Shown: positions 21,111 through 34,170 of the stretch, in pieces
Numbering within the stretch: position 1 is the stretch's first letter
Layout: each line of letters starts with the position of its first letter
NCBI GenBank assembly: GCA_032622095.1
Contig: CP136069.1
Location: 39,470,194-39,534,193, forward strand
Direction: 5' to 3'
DNA: 64,000 nucleotides
DNA from: Siphonodentalium dalli
Taxonomy: Eukaryota; Mollusca; Scaphopoda; Gadilida; Siphonodentaliidae
Notes under the pieces: generated by a model
Seen by the model: only the letters and a program-made list of their open reading frames with translations
Database searches by the model: none
Told to the model about the DNA's origin: nothing
Position numbers and translations under genes: made by a program

Positions 21111-24100
21111 TTTTTATATTGACACTCTATTCACCAGATGTATGGTAACCGGACTAGATCATCGCGAGTGCTTTTTGTAATATGGCATTGTCTTGGATGG
21201 AGTCTGTATCTTAATACGTATAAGGCAATTGGCGACGTAAAACCGATGATGAAGACCAAAATGGCCACCAAAATAAACAGAACTGTTCCGATAAAAAGAC
21301 CAACTTCTGAGTTGCAATAAAATCACATGGTATGACTGTTGTAGCTTTTTTGTTCGTACATATATGTCATTTTGTCCAACATGATCCGTATCTGAAGGAA
21401 CTAGGGACATTAAGATAGTAACTGTTCATTAATTTCTCGAAATAACGACATCATTTAATGTCAAATTGCCTAAATAGGACCGAATTTCAAACTGACATCC
21501 AATCATTTGATGGTATATATGTCAATGTTCTGCTACACGTTGCTACAACTGCAAACATCCATAGTACAGCAATAATGGAAGCCACAATGCCGATTAAAAC
21601 ATGCCTATGCAGTGTATGCACTAATAGTTATATATTCAATTATCAATAAATAACGGAGTTTGTCCATGCTAGTAGCACATTAGACCCGCAATCGTAAACC
21701 GTCTGGAGATAACGGACCTACAATAATTGCGGATATTTTGTTTATACGAAAATGTTGGCCAACTGTGTTCACATTACCCCGCTAATGTCGTCAACTGCTT
21801 ACCATGGTGGTTGGTTTCTACGTTCAAAGAAGCGATGTTCCAATGTAATAACGGACAATAATCACCAGCAATTTAGACCGAACTAAAACTGTTTTCTCTA
21901 CATTTCCTCGGGATGCCTCACCGCACGGAAATGGGTGTTTACATAAGCAGTTCTAATTCGTATTTGTTTAGTACTTCTCAACTCTGAAGATTTAGATAAC
22001 AATAAACGGTTACATGTTCATTGCAAATACTCATTTTATGAACTATTCGCAGTTGCGACCGATAGTTTAAATCAATTTCCCACCAACGTACTATAGTCAT
22101 GGGTGGTTGACGAGTTAATTCACAGGTTTATGCCCTCACTTCCATATCATTTTATTTCACACCTGCAGTTCAGGTTTCACGTCGCTGTCGCAATATATTA
22201 ATACATCTATTGAGCGTTTTGTTATGATGATCATCCATTTCGTCAAGAGACGAAGAAATAATAAGTTTCTGCCATATTTTATATTGGATAAGGCCTATCC
22301 ACTCGTAGACAATTTCGTTAGACATTTAACCGCCGATAACATGACTTCATCATGCTGGTACTTATCAGCTATGAGTAACATACATCTATCGGATCTACAC
22401 AGCCGGTGACACGATTAAGTTGATGTTCTGTTCTTATGTGAACCTAATTTAATCATTAGCTGTCAACTCGGGGAACACTATAAAAAAGTTGGTTGGCACA
22501 TGTGCGCGGGCATTTCTGCCAAGTACGATAAGCCGAGAAGTTGCAATAGTTAATTCACTGTGACAGTATTGTTGGATTAAATTGACCTGACCAATCATAT
22601 GATGCAATCCAATTACTCTTCAGCTGGATACGTGATTGTTCCCAACAAGTAATTGTTTATCATAAGTAATTCATAAATGGCACTGAATGGCATGGGTATA
22701 TATAATAGAAAAATGGACGAATTTTATTAATATTGGGACTAAATTCAAATTATAAGAAATATTTCTTTTTTCGATTTAATAAGGTGGCGAGTTAGAATCG
22801 ACAATTTTGAAGACAACTTAACTTCAATCGCATAACCTTAGTCGAGACTAGATCCATTTATTAAATGTAACACTTAACTGGTTATCAAAGGGCAAATATG
22901 TTTGCATTATTTGTGTGCAATTTTACACGTACAATACCATAACTCAAAGCATGAAGTATCTCGATCTAAATTCCTACCAGGTGTACACATAAGAAAGTAG
23001 AGAGATTACTAATTTAATATGCTGGAAGCAAAGGGTGTTGCTACTTTCGAAGTTTCATATGTGTGGGATACTATGTGTAAGTTTACTATATGCCTTGCCC
23101 CATGTCGCAGAAGAGTCCATATTATTAGCAAATAGGTCCAACAGCCATCACATGTCCGACTGCGATTGTCTATATATGTCATACATTCAATCCAACATTT
23201 AAACAAGAACGTGTGTCATTGTCGAATATAGGACCGTCGCCACATGCAACGATGGAACCTGGTTTGATTGTATGGTGCTCACAAGGTAAACTTACTCAAA
23301 ATATACCGACCCATTACGGCTTCAAACTCCTCAATATTAAGCTAAAATAAGGATTCTGGGACGTTTACTTAGATGAATGCACGCAATAACTACCACACCT
23401 ATGTACATTATCTGATATTTGTGATAATCGCATGCTTGCATATATGCTTTCGGTCAGATACATATAATTGGTTCACGCATATCGTAAAATGTATCCTGGG
23501 GACAATTACCACAATCATGAATATTTGACATATATCAGATACGTAGGTTGTTCCATTGCAGAAAATTGGCGATCGTGCAAAGGAGCTGCTAATTATTGTT
23601 TGTGTTAAAAGTACTCCACGGCTACTATATTTCTTGAGAATGTCCTACCTGTAGCGGTTATACTCTATTTTGATTAAAAACTAATTCCGCGGCTATGGCT
23701 GATAACATGTGACCAACGAGTTGCCATCCCGTTGCTTGAAATGGATCAGCATCAGTGAAAGGGACACATTTAGTATGACAAGCATCATCCTAATGCTGAG
23801 CAACTGAGTATATGACATTTTGAGCACGTCTTCTAACTGTGTGGCTTTCTAATCCTTGTACTTTTCATCTTTGGTTAATTGCCGAGATTGCTGCATACTG
23901 ATATATAAATTGGATGATATAGTTTTATCCCATTCGAGTACTGTACGTGATTATCATAGTTGGGTACGTGTGACGGAGAGTCGTGTGATACCTACAGTGT
24001 GAGACCAACTTTCATGGATCCAAATTTCATGGGACTTAGCACAATCAATACCACGGCCTCACACTTACCGTTATCATTTAAAGAATTAGTATTTACAAAT

Positions 24101-26438
24101 GAGGGGTCAGTTTTGATAATATTCTACCTGTCCCAACCAAACCTGAAAGTTGGTTCTGTGCAACATTCTTGGGGTAAGTTCCAAGTAACTTGATATTATT
24201 TAAAATGACCAATGCCTTGTATGAAGTTAAATACTGAATACATATAATGTGTTTAAATATATTGTGATAGCAACGCGAATTCTGGACATCCGGGAAGATA
24301 TAAAATAATATGGAAGCGAATGCATATATATAACTCGCCGAAGGCATCAGCCACTACTCAGACATACAAGATCTATAGTACATTAGCAGGACAATAATTA
24401 TACTATTGGTCGTCAATGTGTATTCAATAAAATAATTAATACACCTGCAACCACACATATCAAGCGGCATATAATTAAGTACAGATAAGCAAATACTCAA
24501 ATGAACTGCTTAAGTAAATAAGCATAAATCCACGTCTGATGGGACCATAGCGAGAATATAACGACACAGATACGTATTTTGTCAGATTTGTTTGAGATTT
24601 GTTTCGGTTATTTCCATAGAACATCACTCAAATGAACGTGAAAATAAATTACCCCAGTACGCATTGACAACATTGATAAGATATATAAAATAAATTGTCC
24701 ATTCTTTGCATACCCGCATTTATCAGGATTCTAAATTGGTTGTTATTGCTTGACGGTTTGTGTAAGCGGGTCTAATGAGTCATTACCGTGGGCACCTACA
24801 TTGGTTATTGAGTCAGCAGTTTCATCACCAAGCAGAACGTTGACTTGTATACCACAAAATGGATGTCAGGTTGAAACACTATCCCATTGTGGCAATTTGG
24901 CATTGCATGTCGATTTTGAGAAATAAAATGAGCATTTAATTCCTCAATGCCAACAGTTTTATTGGATTCTGATCACATTATCAACAGACATATATGCACG
25001 AACGAATAAGCTACAAAACTCATAACATGCAGATGACATAACATTGCAACTCGGAAGCAGGTAATTTTATCGGATTTTTTTTTAGTTTTATGGCGGCCAT
25101 TTTGGTCTCCATCATTGGTTTTACGTAACTAGTTGACTTATACATATTACAATACAGCATCTATGAAATAAAGATCAGTTACAACCGGTGTGCACACTCA
25201 GTGTGCACAGTGCACACTCAGTGTGCACAGAGTGCCGATATTAAACTTGGCAGCCATCTTGGACGCCATCTTGGATTTTATTACCTTCATAATCTAGGAT
25301 TTGAACGGAATCTTAGATTCTCCATGTCCTCGGATGATTCTGCCCTATATGACACTACAAAATGTGCATTGTCGATATTTAATTGGAAACAATCTGCATG
25401 GGTGCATTTAAGTGGATATTTGTGAAATTGGGGTGAGGGTTAAGCTTTTCTCGATTAGTTTACCATTTGGAGATATATAATAAAGATAGGAACATCATTT
25501 TGTAGGCAATACCCTTCCATTTGCAAAATTATTTAACTTGGAAAAATTCGACAGATATGCTATATTTGCATGAGTTGATGATCTAGTCCGGTTACCATAC
25601 ATCTGGTGTATAGAGTGTCAATATAAAAATTGGCGGCCATCTTGGACGCCATCTTGGATTTTATATTACCTTCCTAATCTAGGATTTGAACGATGTTTTA
25701 CATTATAAGTGTCGCCGTACGATTCTACACAATATGAAAAGGTAAACTGTGCATTGTCAATTTATTTGATGTACACAAACTGCATGGACACATATATGTG
25801 GTTATTTGTGAAATTGGTGGGAGGGTTAAGTTTTTGTCTATAATGTCAATACTTGGAAAGATATAATGTAAGTATGAACATCAGTATATAGGGGGTACCC
25901 TTCCATTTCCAAAAATATATAACTTGGAAGAATTCGACAGATATGCTATCTTTGCACAGAGTTGACGCACAACACTTTGTCTGAATCGCCATGAAGTTTT
26001 GACGCGTCACGCTACATATTTTACCATGACGTCACGAAATCAGAACGAAAGCAGGAAAACGATGTTGAATCTGATTAAGTGTCTATATTCGTTCCATATT
26101 TTGCAAATATGTTTACAATCTTTCCGATGTTGCTGCCCTGTTAACCAGTTGGCTAATGCCTGTTAACCTTTGAAAATATGTCATTTTTTAGGTAGGGTAC
26201 CCTATGAAACATAGTGAAAAGTTATATTTTGTCACCTATCTCGGCTCGGCGCCCTCTGAATTCGAAAACTAGAGTAATTTTCCCATAAGAAAATGTTGGT
26301 CGCATAAATTCCCCCGATGTGCGACGATCACCCCCCAGCACAGCCTAGACTAATACGACGTTGAGACAAAATCACGTCGTTTAGATGTGTACTGGTGACG
26401 TCCTTCCGACGACGAAAAGACGTCGCGGCGACGATTGA

Positions 26439-26442
26439 ATGC
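26439..26442. other. Note on the duplicated short ORFs (26439-27136)
   Basis: Three ORFs of 62-67 codons at 26439, 26705 and 26933 are copies of those at 17841, 18106 and 18334. They lie in the tandem duplication, have no recognised domain, and are not called as genes. Confidence 0.5.
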
Positions 26443-27356
26443 TTGCTGGTATTATGAAACCGGGAAAAATTCAAAAACTACTAGTGTACACTTATAGCTG
26501 CGAGTCCCGATCATATCCAGTACATAAAACAAATGTACATGTACATACGTATTTTGAATTGTATAGCATACGGTGTAGCAAACGGCGTAGATATACACAA
26601 GATGTCGGACATAGGTTGTTCGGATGGGTTTGTGCTCTGTAAATCATGCTCTTATGCGTTTAAGATATTCAGATCGTGAGGAATATGGTCTTTGAGAAAC
26701 CGATTTGGAATTATGTCGGTTGTTACGGGATGCCATATTATTTGGTGATTGTGTGGATATTATTGTAAAAATAAGGTTTTATGCTTTTAAGATATTCAGA
26801 TCGTGCGGAATGTGGTCCTTGAGATACCTACTTGGAATAATGTCGGTTGTTACGGGGATACCATATTCTTTGGAGATTGTATGCATGTTATAATAATTGT
26901 AAAAATAGGTCTGAAGCCAACGTGTCAGACGATTGGCAACAACGAGGCAAGGAAACAGTGGGGTCTTACGGGGTAAAAAAAAACATCACCACAAAATACA
27001 CAATCTTAATAATATAGTCACTTGGGATACCAAACAGCGACCAAGACATGTTTTTTGTAAAGTATATAGGAAATATACAATACTACATCTTCGTCTGTCG
27101 ACCCGAATCGAATGCTGTTTTATTGGATTTGATTAATTATATATGCTGGGATATATAAGGAAAGGCTATGCCATTCCCGTGTGCCTTGTGGCCACGCGGT
27201 GGTTTGTGCGACGAATTTGTTCTACGGCGTCACCAAAAAAAACATCTACGCCGTTATTATTATTGTCTAAAATATTACTATCTATACACTGTCATAAAAG
27301 TTTGTTTTTATAAAAAGCTCAGTTTCAATCGAAATATTGAAAAATAACTAATTTAA

Positions 27357-27795
27357 AGGTACTCAATCCGATCAGACGCTCCTAAATTACTATTTCTTTG
27401 GCTTCGGGGTCTAAAATATATTTGATTCGAGTCGATGAACCCACCCATCAAAGATCAGGTTGTTATTTCACGAGATGTATAATAATATGTGGCCCAGAAA
27501 CACGTGGTCAACTGGATGGTTTCGGACAAAATTGCGGATGAAGATGGATAACTTTAAAATCAAGAGGTAATTAATACGGTCAAATTTCGTGATACTTTAG
27601 TGATAATACGGCCATATATTGTTGAACAAAATGTTGATAAATTACAAGTTTCGGGAAATTAGATACCATAGTTTACAGTGGTTAGCATTATTTTGTTGCA
27701 ATAAATCGATTCTGATAACTAAAGCGTATATTGAAGAAATGTTGTTGTTGTTGTATCTTGATGATGTGGGGACCGTCTGATCTGATTGAGTACAT
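27357..27795 (-). mobile_element. TTAA-flanked element, duplicated copy
   Basis: Copy of the element at 18757 carried by the tandem duplication, with TTAA at 27353-27356 and 27796-27799. It differs from the first by a few bases only, so it reflects segmental duplication and not a second transposition. Confidence 0.85.
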
Positions 27796-28611
27796 TTAAC
27801 ATTGAATCACAATCTGCAATCATCTTTTATTGGTGTCTTGGTTGTGATCCGATTAGGTGCATATACCTGACTCAAGTCTGGATACAAATTGACAATGTTC
27901 TCCAGTGTGCAATTCTGTAAATTAACTAACAATTTCAGATGCACCTGTAAGAAATCGCAGATACATGAACACTATATAGTGTTCCTAAAAAAATCAAAAT
28001 TACAAACCGCAACAACTGTAAGCGTTAGAAGTGAGTATGTATATATTGTTATCCCATTTGCATGACATTATGTCAGCATTCTAGATGCATTTTATTAAAG
28101 TGGCGTGCTCGTTGTTCGTTATGACTTTTTTATTTAATTTAGTTTCATCGTTGTCTTAAGTACAAGACCTTGTCAGATAAATGTATATGGGTGAGGATGG
28201 CGGGACATTCCAAAACACTTCAGCATAAAATTCATTATATGGGAAGTAGTATGCTATTTGGATATGGTACCGCCCTTAGTTCCTTGTCAGAATTGTACAG
28301 CGAAAACCTTCAAATTTGGATCATTGGCTTATGATTTTTATCAGATTTTGTATTTTTGTGGATCTTGATAATTTATAACCGGTGATATGAACTCAAAGAG
28401 CATCATTTCAAGGTTTGAATACTCTCAGGGCTGAGATATACTCAGATTTGTTTTTCAACATTTGAACGATATCTCATTTGGTGCGGAAATAGATGGACTC
28501 AGTTTGTCATAAAATTATAGACCAAGTGGCAGCTGTTGAATGCGACAAGTTTTGTTATCAATAATATTAGTGTCAGGTTTCTTCAAGCAAACACCGGCAA
28601 TTTATAACAGT

Positions 28612-28732
28612 GTTCTGTTGTTGCTGTTGCTGGTGGTGTTGTTGTTGTTGTTGTTGTTGTTGTTGCTGTTGTTATTGTTGTTGTTGCTGTTGTTGTTGCG
28701 GTTGTTGTTGTTGTTGCGGTTGTTGTTGTGTT
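28612..28732. repeat. (GTT)n trinucleotide microsatellite
   Basis: About 120 bp of GTT with occasional GCT and GCG units. It gives rise to a leucine-rich spurious ORF. 28341-28611 shows nothing else recognisable. Confidence 0.9.
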
Positions 28733-28787
28733 GCCTTTTTACTCGTTATATACCAGTGCTAATTGTAGTACAATAATGACGGACGCA

Positions 28788-29961
28788 CAGGGATGTGGCT
28801 AGAGGGTCTCCGCTGGGGGGTGTCCACCTTGGGAATTTCCAACTGCACCCCCCCCCCCCCGCCTTGAGTCGGAATCACACCAACACAACTTTTTTGCATA
28901 ATTCCATTTGCACCCCGCCCCCTTGAGTTGGAATCACACCAACACAACTTTTTGCATAATTCCACTTGCACCCCGCCCCCCGCCCCCCCCCCCTTTGAGT
29001 CGAAATCGCACCACCAACTGTTTGTTTGCATAATTTCATTTGCACCCCCCCCCCCCTTGTACCTCATGCTCAGGCCTAATTTCCTATATATTCATAAGCC
29101 AGCTACCGACAACAGACCAGGAAACACCGGGCCGACCATGGTTGTTTGGCCCGGTGTGAGAAAAGTATATACAAGAAAATCGCAAATCCTAGCATCTAGA
29201 CTGGCCTCAACTGAAGCTTTCCTAGTGTTGGAAATTTCAAACCTCATGCTCCCCCTCAGGTTGGAAAATTCTTCAACTGATGACCATTTATGTCTACAAG
29301 TTTGACCAAATGTAGTAAAATATTGTTTTGCTAAACTAATTAGCAGTTTTGTATTGGCCATGTGGATGGGGCAATGACACACCGGGCCGACCATGGTTCG
29401 GCCCGGTGTGGAAAAATTTTGAAATCTGAACAAGAAAATCGCAAAATCCTAACATCTAGACTAGCATCAAACCTTCCTACTGTTGGAAATTTCAAACCCT
29501 ACACCCCCACTTAGTTTGGAAAATTTCCAACTGATGACAATTCCAATGACAATGTTGACCAATTGTATGACAATATTGTTTTCTTAAATTAACTAGAAGT
29601 TTTTGACTGGCCACGGGGGAGGGACCAGGACACAAGCTTTCCAAGTGTTGGAAATTTCCAACCTGTCACCCCCCTAAGGTTGGAAAATTTCCAACTGATG
29701 TCCATTTCTGTCAAAAAATTTGACAAAAAATAGGAACATATGCAAATATTGGTCGAAAAACAATAAATTCCCCCAATAAATTCCCCCAATAAATTCCCCC
29801 AATAAATTGTTTTATAATCAAACTACAAGAACATTTTCAACCTATTGTTGGTGTGAAATTTCGTTGTGGCAGGTATGAAATTTCCAACTATTGAAAATAT
29901 AGCTCTCTGCTGGGGGGTGAGACACCCCCACACCCCCCCCCCCCCTCTAGCCACATCCCTG
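28788..29961 (+). mobile_element. Complete non-autonomous hAT element, copy 2
   Basis: 1174 bp with perfect 17-bp terminal inverted repeats CAGGGATGTGGCTAGAG (28788-28804 and 29945-29961), flanked by the perfect 8-bp duplication CGGACGCA (28780-28787 and 29962-29969). The 5' part has three modules ending in C-runs (around 28855, 28985, 29050). The interior carries modules of about 240-250 bp also seen in copy 1. It retains the uninterrupted version of the site where Helitron H1 sits in the copy at 945-3670. No transposase. Confidence 0.95.
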
Positions 29962-29969
29962 CGGACGCA

Positions 29970-30436
29970 CCCTCATACACCCTCACACACACACACACAT
30001 CCTAACACATCTGTTAAAGACCTGGGTCATGTGCATTTATCCAAAAACTAAAATATGGAATATTTTATTTATTTTCTCGCAAATATTCATGATTTCAGAT
30101 ATTAACCTGAGCGTATACACTAAAGTTGGGTTCATATACTAGATTTTGCAGTGCGTTTGTTGCAAATACTTCCTGTCAAACTCTCCATGCAATGATCAGC
30201 CTTGAAAATTGTTGTTTTGTTTAAACTACTTGTTGTATCTCTCATATTGCGAGGGTGAACAAGTGTCGTATAGTACTATAGCATACATTGGTTCTAGAGG
30301 ATAACAATTTTTCCCTTCAAATTGATTGTTTGAAATTGAGAATTTTTGGAAAATTCACGAATGTGGCGCCGCCTCAATTGATTGTAGTTCTAGTATAACT
30401 AACTTTCAGGTTTTTATCAATTGACTTCAAAACGTT
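29970..30436. other. No gene; (AC)n run
   Basis: A short CACACA microsatellite occurs at 29982-29999. Nothing else recognised up to the fold-back element at 30437. Confidence 0.5.
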
Positions 30437-30580
30437 TAGTCCGGGAGCTAATAGGGGTACCTTTGCACCCCCCCCCCCCCCCCCTGGGACTTAACTTCAC
30501 CCCACTCATTTTGTTCCTTATTATGTCCTTCAACTTTTAAGCAATGTAAACAAGAAAAAAAAGTGGCCGTAGACTCCAGA

Positions 30581-31478
30581 CAAGATGGCGTCCATCATGG
30601 CCGCCGTTTTTCAGACCAGACCCTGAGTCAGTTTTATGCAAATTATAGCGGGAAAATCTTGTAAAATGTATACAAATGTATATATTTTCGTGAAGCTGTG
30701 ACATAATGACACTTTTTTGGGCCAAAATTGAAACTCACCACCCAAGATGGCCGCCAAAAAGGCCACCGGAAGTTGAAAATATAACATTTTTTCACAAATA
30801 TCTTCTGGATCAATTCATGCTGTTTGGAACTGGTTGAGTAATGCAACTTTATTTTGTGTTGTGTATATTAACTGATCATTGAAGCAACGAAATATACAAT
30901 TATTGAGGTCCTAACCCCTTCCGATCCCTCAAACATTCGATTTTACAGAATGCGGTATAAAATTTCACAAAAAATCACAATTGGGATTCTAGTTATATTT
31001 CAACAAGAAATGAACAGAACTTTGTAATGTAAGTGAGGCATATCATTAACTATTAATATTCCAAATCACTGGAACCAAAATTCTTACTTTGGCTCAAAAT
31101 GGCTGCCAATATGGCCGCCAAAATATGGAAAATGGTAAATATTACACCAGCGTGTCCTGCAATCGCTTACTAGTTGTGGTTGGTGTATAAAATTGGCTAT
31201 TCTGCATTTTATACATTGAATACTAACATGTCTGATGCACCATGGTTAATTCTTACTATTGTCACCCCTGACATCGTCAAACATATTGGACTTTTCTCTC
31301 AAAAACTTGACATAAATATTGGCAAAAAATCACTTTTCAGGTTTGGACCATTTTTTTCAGGTAAAATATAACTATCTTTGGATTGAAAGGTGTTTATTGT
31401 TTTGGTCTATCTTAAATGTGTCTCACTACGGTGTTTATAGACCAAATTGCTCAAGATGGCTTCCAAAATGGCAACCAA
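30581..31478. promoter_or_regulatory. Four paired YY1-like motifs, left arm
   Basis: Pairs of ATGGC(N)GCC-like words occur at 30581-30608, 30741-30770, 31092-31124 and 31450-31478. They are mirrored in the right arm at 35401-35430, 35237-35271, 34885-34914 and 34530-34560. The first contains CAAGATGGCGTCC, the second CAAGATGGCCGCC. Confidence 0.5.
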
Positions 31479-31789
31479 ATTTGTAGAATGTTAATTTTTT
31501 ACATATATCCCGAACATTCTCTGCATTATCCGAAAAGGTAGCATATTGTGACTCACTTGGTTATTATACATGTTAGTTAATTAACTGACAACTACATGTT
31601 CTATTCTGGTTGTCTCAGTTCCGTGTGGGGCATGACAAATTCATTTTAAAGTATGCAATTTGCCGAGAACCTCTTTTGTGATTTTGGCCACATTTATTGA
31701 AAGGAAATGGGCAGAACTTTGATACAGAACTGAGATGGACCATAATATTTGGCTATTCTGGTCCATTATTATAAAATGTCAACAGGATA

Positions 31790-33420
31790 TAGTGTGGATG
31801 CAAAGATCATAGCCAGGGAGTTACTCTATGATCATATGTGAGGTGAATAGGTATACAGGGAGTTATTGTATGTCATGACTGATGTGAGTAGGTATACAAT
31901 GAGTGACTATATGGTTATGAGTGGGTTGTCCATGGTAAGATGCATCTAGGTATACAGGGAGAGGTCATGGTCAGGTGTGAGGTCAATCGGTATGCATGGA
32001 GTGACTCTATGGTGTATGATTGTGTATATTCAGTACGGGTGCAACCGGTGTACCTGTATGGTCATTGGTGTGGTGTGTGGATATAGCTACATGGTCATCT
32101 ATGTGTTGATTATGTATATATGGAGTGACTGTAAGGTCATGAGTGGTATGTGCATGTGTTGTCTGTATGATCATGGATGGGGTGTGTGGATAAATAGGGA
32201 GTGATTTTATGGTTACGGATAATGTGTACATGTATACATGGAATGACTGTACGGTCATGATTGAATATGAATACCTGGAGTAAGCTGGGTGGACATTATC
32301 GAGGATGTGGGTATATAGGGAGTGTCCGTGTGGTAATGGTGGGATGTATATTTATATATCTCGTGAATGTATTATCAGTTGTGGGTGTATAAGGCTTAGC
32401 TGTATTATCGTGGATGGCGTGTATGATTATGCAGTGAATTGCTGAATTGTCATGTGTGAGGTGTATATGCAAGTATGGAGTGTTTGAGTGGTCGTGTGTG
32501 CGGTTTTTTTTGTATATCTGGAAGGGATGAATGGCCATTGGTGAGGTTTACATGTATACCTGGAGTGAATCTATAGTCTAGGGTGGGCTGATTATGTATA
32601 TCGAGTGGTTATATGACTATGTCTGTCGAATTGGTATACAGGTAGTGACTGTATTGTTAATGGTGAGATGAGTACATGTAGGTATACAAGTAGTGACTGT
32701 ATGGTCACAAATGTAATGAACATCTATACAGGGGGGGGTGACTAAATGGTCATGTGTCAGGCGTATACCTGGTGTTCCTGCTTGGTGACTCGTGGCGGTA
32801 TGGTCATGTGTAAGTTATACCAGCATACACACGTGTTGCTTTATTGTCATGGGCGAGGGATATGAGTATATAGCGAGTGGCTATATGGCCATGGATGAGG
32901 TGCATATCCATACATGGAGTGACTATACTGACATGGATGGGGTGTATTAGTATATCTTGAGTGGCTATTCGGCTATGGTGTGACAAATAGGGATACAGGG
33001 AGTGACATGGCCAATGTTGAGGTGAATATGTATACAAGGATTGGCCATGATCATGTATGAATGTTTTGAATAGGTACACACGGGGTGACTATATGGCCAT
33101 AGGTCAGGTGAAGGAGTATACCAGGTGACATGGGTGAGGGTATGTGTATGAAGCGAGTGGCTATATGGCCATAGGTGAGGTGCATATGTATACCGGAATG
33201 ACTTTATGGTGTTGATGTAGATATTGATTGTCTATTTGACCATGCGTTTGGAGAATATGTATACAGGGGGTGACCTTATGGCCAATGGTGAGATGAATGG
33301 GTATACAAGGAGTGACTATATGGTTATGGGTCATGTTTAGGAGTATACCCGGTGTGCCTGCATTGTGACGCATGGCTGTATGGTCACCCGTGGTCATGGG
33401 CCAGGTGTGCATGTATACGT
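31790..33420 (+). repeat. Degenerate 35-40 bp minisatellite, forward block
   Basis: Dozens of variable units combine GGTATACAGGGAGTGACTG, TATGGTCATG and a GGTG-type end. Unit length drifts between about 30 and 45 bp and no two neighbours are identical. ORFs on both strands are frame-open readings of the array. Confidence 0.8.
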
Positions 33421-33529
33421 GTATACAGCTTAACGCCCCCCATCTACATAAACATCATCAAGATGGAGAACTCTCTGACATGACCTCTCTATTGATTAAC
33501 ATACCCTTGATTTATTGTGGAAAGCGATA

Positions 33530-34170
33530 GCCACCCAAGATACACATGTACAACCCACCCATTACCCAAGTCACTCCATATGTACATAAACACCACACAA
33601 ATGCGAACATAGTAACCCACTTTACACACGTACACCTGATCATACAACCATACTTGGTTATACCCGTACATACCACAAATGACGATACAGCCACGAGTCA
33701 CCATGCATGAACACCAGGTATACACCTACACCCGACACATGACCAAAACGTCACTCTATGTATACATATTCACTACACTCACGATCATACAGTCACTCAT
33801 TGTATACATATTCACCTCACCATGGACCATACAGCCACTACATGTATACCTATTCGCCATACACATGACCATAGAGTCAATCCAAGTATACATATGCACA
33901 ATACCAATGGTGAGCCCTTCCAGATATACCAATACCCGCACATACGACCACTCATAAGTTCCATACTTGCCACTCATAAGTTATATACACGCCATCCATG
34001 ACCATACATCTACTCCCCATACACCACCAATGATAGCACATCCACAACATATATAAATATATGTCCCACCTTCACAAACAGGGGACTCCCTATATACCCA
34101 CACATCATTCATGACCATACAATAACTCCATATATACCTATTACCCTCATCTATGACCATAGAGTAACTC
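33530..34170 (-). repeat. Degenerate minisatellite, inverted block
   Basis: Same family as the forward block but reversed (CATACAGTCACTC, TATACCTATTC phrases). It is only about 0.64 kb against 1.6 kb on the other side. The two blocks face each other across a short unique centre at 33421-33530. Confidence 0.8.

Larger units (their letters stand above)
20390..26352. mobile_element. Giant fold-back element, 5.96 kb, TAGTC termini
   Basis: The outermost arms are near-perfect inverted repeats starting TAGTCTAGGCTGTGCTGG and ending with its complement. They stay close to identical for about 775 bp (20390-21165 against 25580-26352). Beyond that the arms remain alignable but increasingly diverged, at least to about 22210 and 24245. 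The flanking direct repeat is ATA (20387-20389, 26353-26355), or AATA if one terminal T is left out. The empty site at 17755-17757 confirms both edges. The arms contain a CRE palindrome, paired ATGGC motifs and a GTGCACACTCAGTGTGCACA tandem at 25190-25232. No transposase or other protein was recognised; the longest ORF has 84 codons. Confidence 0.9.
19771..28340 (+). repeat. Tandem duplication, copy 2 (interrupted)
   Basis: The second copy of the 2.6-kb unit begins GACTCGAGAACATGAAG at 19771 and is split at 20389 by the 5.96-kb fold-back element. It resumes at 26353 and ends near 28340, where similarity to 19745 stops. The junction 19746-19770 repeats the phrase TTGTTAGTTATGAC found at 19511. 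A retained second haplotype in the assembly would look the same. Confidence 0.85.

Noticed and set aside
20390-26352. Polinton (Maverick) as identity of the 6-kb element
   Set aside because: Polintons have 6-bp target duplications, are usually much longer and encode integrase and polymerase; here the duplication is 3-4 bp and nothing is encoded.
28540-28776. Leucine-rich 78-codon ORF
   Set aside because: Translation of the GTT microsatellite.
31977-33977. Numerous 60-92 codon ORFs rich in Tyr, Thr, His or Gly
   Set aside because: They follow the degenerate minisatellite in the core of the fold-back element, on both strands.
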